A DNA stretch of 49,739 nucleotides. Origin: an uncultured Clostridia bacterium (lineage in GTDB: Bacteria > Bacillota > Clostridia > Oscillospirales > Ruminococcaceae). This document shows, piece by piece, positions 48,319 through 49,739 of the stretch. The notes below the pieces were generated by a model. That model saw only the letters and a list, made by a program, of their open reading frames with translations. It did no database searches and was not told the DNA's origin. Position 1 is the stretch's first letter. Each line of letters starts with the position of its first letter. The position numbers were made by a program, and so were the translations under genes. The stretch spans positions 1 through 49,739 of the forward strand of contig CAMNNQ010000144.1 in NCBI GenBank assembly GCA_946545645.1, read 5' to 3'.

Positions 48319-49434
48319 ATGTTATGTAACCAATGCGGCGCAGAGCTTCCAGATAACGCAAAATTCTGTCGTTACTGCGGAAGCCAGATCGCTGCCGAAG
48401 CAGCCGCTCCGGCTAACACTAATGAACAGGCTCAGCCAGTTTTTCAGCAGTCTCCCCAGTCGCCGGAGCAGCAAAATACTCAGCAGGAGAAAGTGTCCCA
48501 GCCTGAACAGACCTACAGGCAGCTATATGAGAACTCTGTCGAGCTGCGAAAGCCGCCGAGAACGCTCTCTGCAAAATCGGGAGTTTCCGGGAAAGCGCTG
48601 CTGTGGCTGCTGCTCGCTTCTTTCCTGCTGCTTATACTTTCATTCACCGTATTCAGCCGCAGGCTCAATTCAAAGACTTATCTTAAAGAAAGCTTTGACG
48701 GAATACATAAAGATGCCGATCTTGATGCGCTTACCGAAGTAATAACCGATCGGGCAGACATTTCAGATAACCAGGCTAAACGTATCATCGAAAAAGCCAA
48801 GGTCACTGATCTGCTGACAAAATACGGCTATCAGATCACCGACTGTGTTTTCGGCGGCGGCAAGACTCCGCATATCGACTCTGACGATGTCATGGACACC
48901 ATCGAGAAAAATCTCGATATGATCGAGGACACAATAAACGACCGTATCTTAAAGTCTGATATGTCCAAGATCGAACGTAATGTCATCGAGGTCACTGATA
49001 ACTGCAACGAAAAGATAGCAAAGATCAAAAAAGATCACAGCGCTCTGCTGACACTGACATCAGTTATAGGCTCTCTTGCAGTGTTCATCGTTATCATTGT
49101 CGCGCTGGCCCTGATTTTTACAAGGCTCTTCTTCCTCTATCTGCGGGACGGTTCGGGATTCTACCGCGCTTTCAGAGGGTATGCGATAGTCTTCGGGGTC
49201 ATCGGGCTTATCTGCCTCGCCATAGGCATCGTTGTCCCGATAATAATCGAAAAGACCGATCTTATGAACGCTGAGCTTCAATTCGCCGCAGCATTCATTG
49301 CTCCTCTTATAAAAGGCATGATCTTCGCTGCGATCATCTGGCTTGCAGCCTGTGTAGTTTTCATCGTCCTGACAGTGGTATTCCGCAGTATATTCAGGAA
49401 AAAGCTCGCTGCTTCTCAGCCCGCAGCAGCATAA
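48319..49434 (+). CDS. Zinc-ribbon membrane protein, unknown function
   Basis: A 371-aa protein. An N-terminal zinc ribbon (Cys3, Cys6, Cys17, Cys20 in CNQCGAELPDNAKFCRYCG) is followed by a Gln/Pro-rich linker (about 35-80). One membrane helix is at about 92-111, then an extracytoplasmic helical region of about 120 residues, then three further helices (about 250-275, 288-310, 330-360) and a short tail. The start is ATG 48319 with TCGGAGG; an ATG eight codons earlier would place the ribosome site inside the frame. No specific family beyond 'zinc-ribbon membrane protein' can be given. Confidence 0.78.
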   Translation: MLCNQCGAELPDNAKFCRYCGSQIAAEAAAPANTNEQAQPVFQQSPQSPEQQNTQQEKVSQPEQTYRQLYENSVELRKPPRTLSAKSGVSGKALLWLLLASFLLLILSFTVFSRRLNSKTYLKESFDGIHKDADLDALTEVITDRADISDNQAKRIIEKAKVTDLLTKYGYQITDCVFGGGKTPHIDSDDVMDTIEKNLDMIEDTINDRILKSDMSKIERNVIEVTDNCNEKIAKIKKDHSALLTLTSVIGSLAVFIVIIVALALIFTRLFFLYLRDGSGFYRAFRGYAIVFGVIGLICLAIGIVVPIIIEKTDLMNAELQFAAAFIAPLIKGMIFAAIIWLAACVVFIVLTVVFRSIFRKKLAASQPAAA

Positions 49435-49471
49435 TACAGCGATACAGTAATGACCGGCCGCTAATATCGGA

Positions 49472-49505
49472 AACGGGTATCTCCATCTATGCAGAGATAC
49501 CCGTT
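49472..49505 (+). terminator. Terminator after the zinc-ribbon gene
   Basis: A 12-bp perfect stem AACGGGTATCTC / GAGATACCCGTT followed by ATCTTTTC. The stem resembles the one at 4567-4597 in its ACGGGTAT arm. Confidence 0.85.
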
Positions 49506-49545
49506 ATCTTTTCCCGGATGTACCGGCGCAGATGCAATAATATAA

Positions 49546-49739
49546 TTGACAAAAAGAGACAAATATAGTATAATAGATATGTTAGTCTTAATGCCGTCAG
49601 AGGCTTTTGGGCTGTGTTATCAACTATCTCAGGATACTGTGCTTTATCGATAAGGCAACACCGCACGACCCCTGTGCATCAGATGCGCCGTCCAGATTTT
49701 CGTCAGATTGCCTAAATTCGACGCAGGCTTGCTGACGCA
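49546..49739 (+). promoter_or_regulatory. Strong promoter with no gene before the window end
   Basis: TTGACA (49546-49551), 17 bp, TATAAT (49569-49574): a perfect match. The 160 bp after it hold no open frame with a ribosome site; only a 24-codon frame without one is seen at 49578-49652. The transcript continues past the window and could be an RNA gene, a long leader or a gene starting later. Confidence 0.65.

Overview
The window looks like a chromosome segment of a Gram-positive gut or rumen Clostridia, most likely a Ruminococcus-like member of the Oscillospirales. The grounds are the murI-argS-ddl housekeeping genes, the rplM-rpsI pair with Firmicutes-type consensus promoters (TTGACA-17-TATAAT), the many TTG/GTG starts behind strong AGGAGG sites, and mobile elements of a clostridial style. 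The genus is an inference from style, not from a search.

Layout. (1) Positions 1-14.1 kb are backbone at roughly 50% GC: a type II topoisomerase pair (GyrB/ParE-like and GyrA/ParC-like), ispF and galE on the minus strand, then a lipoprotein with a transglutaminase fold, a eukaryotic-type HisA, a papain/C39-like protein, ddl, murI, a DUF1934 protein, argS and a small membrane protein. (2) Positions 14.15-47.15 kb are AT-richer accessory DNA built up at the 3' end of rpsI. A 12-16 bp core (TGATTATCTCTTTGAG, which contains the rpsI stop codon) occurs three times, at 14461, 31972 and 47139. It delimits two tandem integrated elements plus a relic of a third. (3) Positions 47.14-49.7 kb return to backbone: rpsI, rplM, a zinc-ribbon membrane protein, and a strong promoter with no evident gene at the window end.

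Element A (about 14.46-31.98 kb) carries McrBC with a possible OGG-fold partner and a membrane protein, a possible CoiA-like nuclease, a serine recombinase overlapping a macrodomain protein, a small minus-strand operon with a YbjN-like protein, a ClpP-like protease next to a VirD4/TraG coupling ATPase, a Rep/MobT-like protein with a KilAC-type regulator, a zinc-ribbon protein and its own tyrosine integrase. It has a coupling ATPase but no recognisable type IV secretion system, so it is probably a mobilizable rather than self-transmissible element.

Element B (about 31.97-47.15 kb) has a MobV relaxase, a primase-like CHC2 protein, a DUF3987 protein, two related excisionase-like proteins and a second integrase. 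Its cargo is a DUF262/HNH (GmrSD-type) enzyme and a restriction-modification island: an XRE regulator, a DUF3883-type nuclease and two N6-adenine methyltransferases of different classes. Non-coding structure is rich: a hairpin array with a covarying 61-nt tandem repeat just upstream of the relaxase, shared palindromes between the replication region and the attachment flank, an operator-like motif shared by both ends of element B, and 11-bp-phased arm-type repeats at the element ends.

Both elements therefore look like defence-bearing mobilizable islands stacked at one ribosomal-protein attachment site. Functional names rest on motifs read by eye; no database search was possible.
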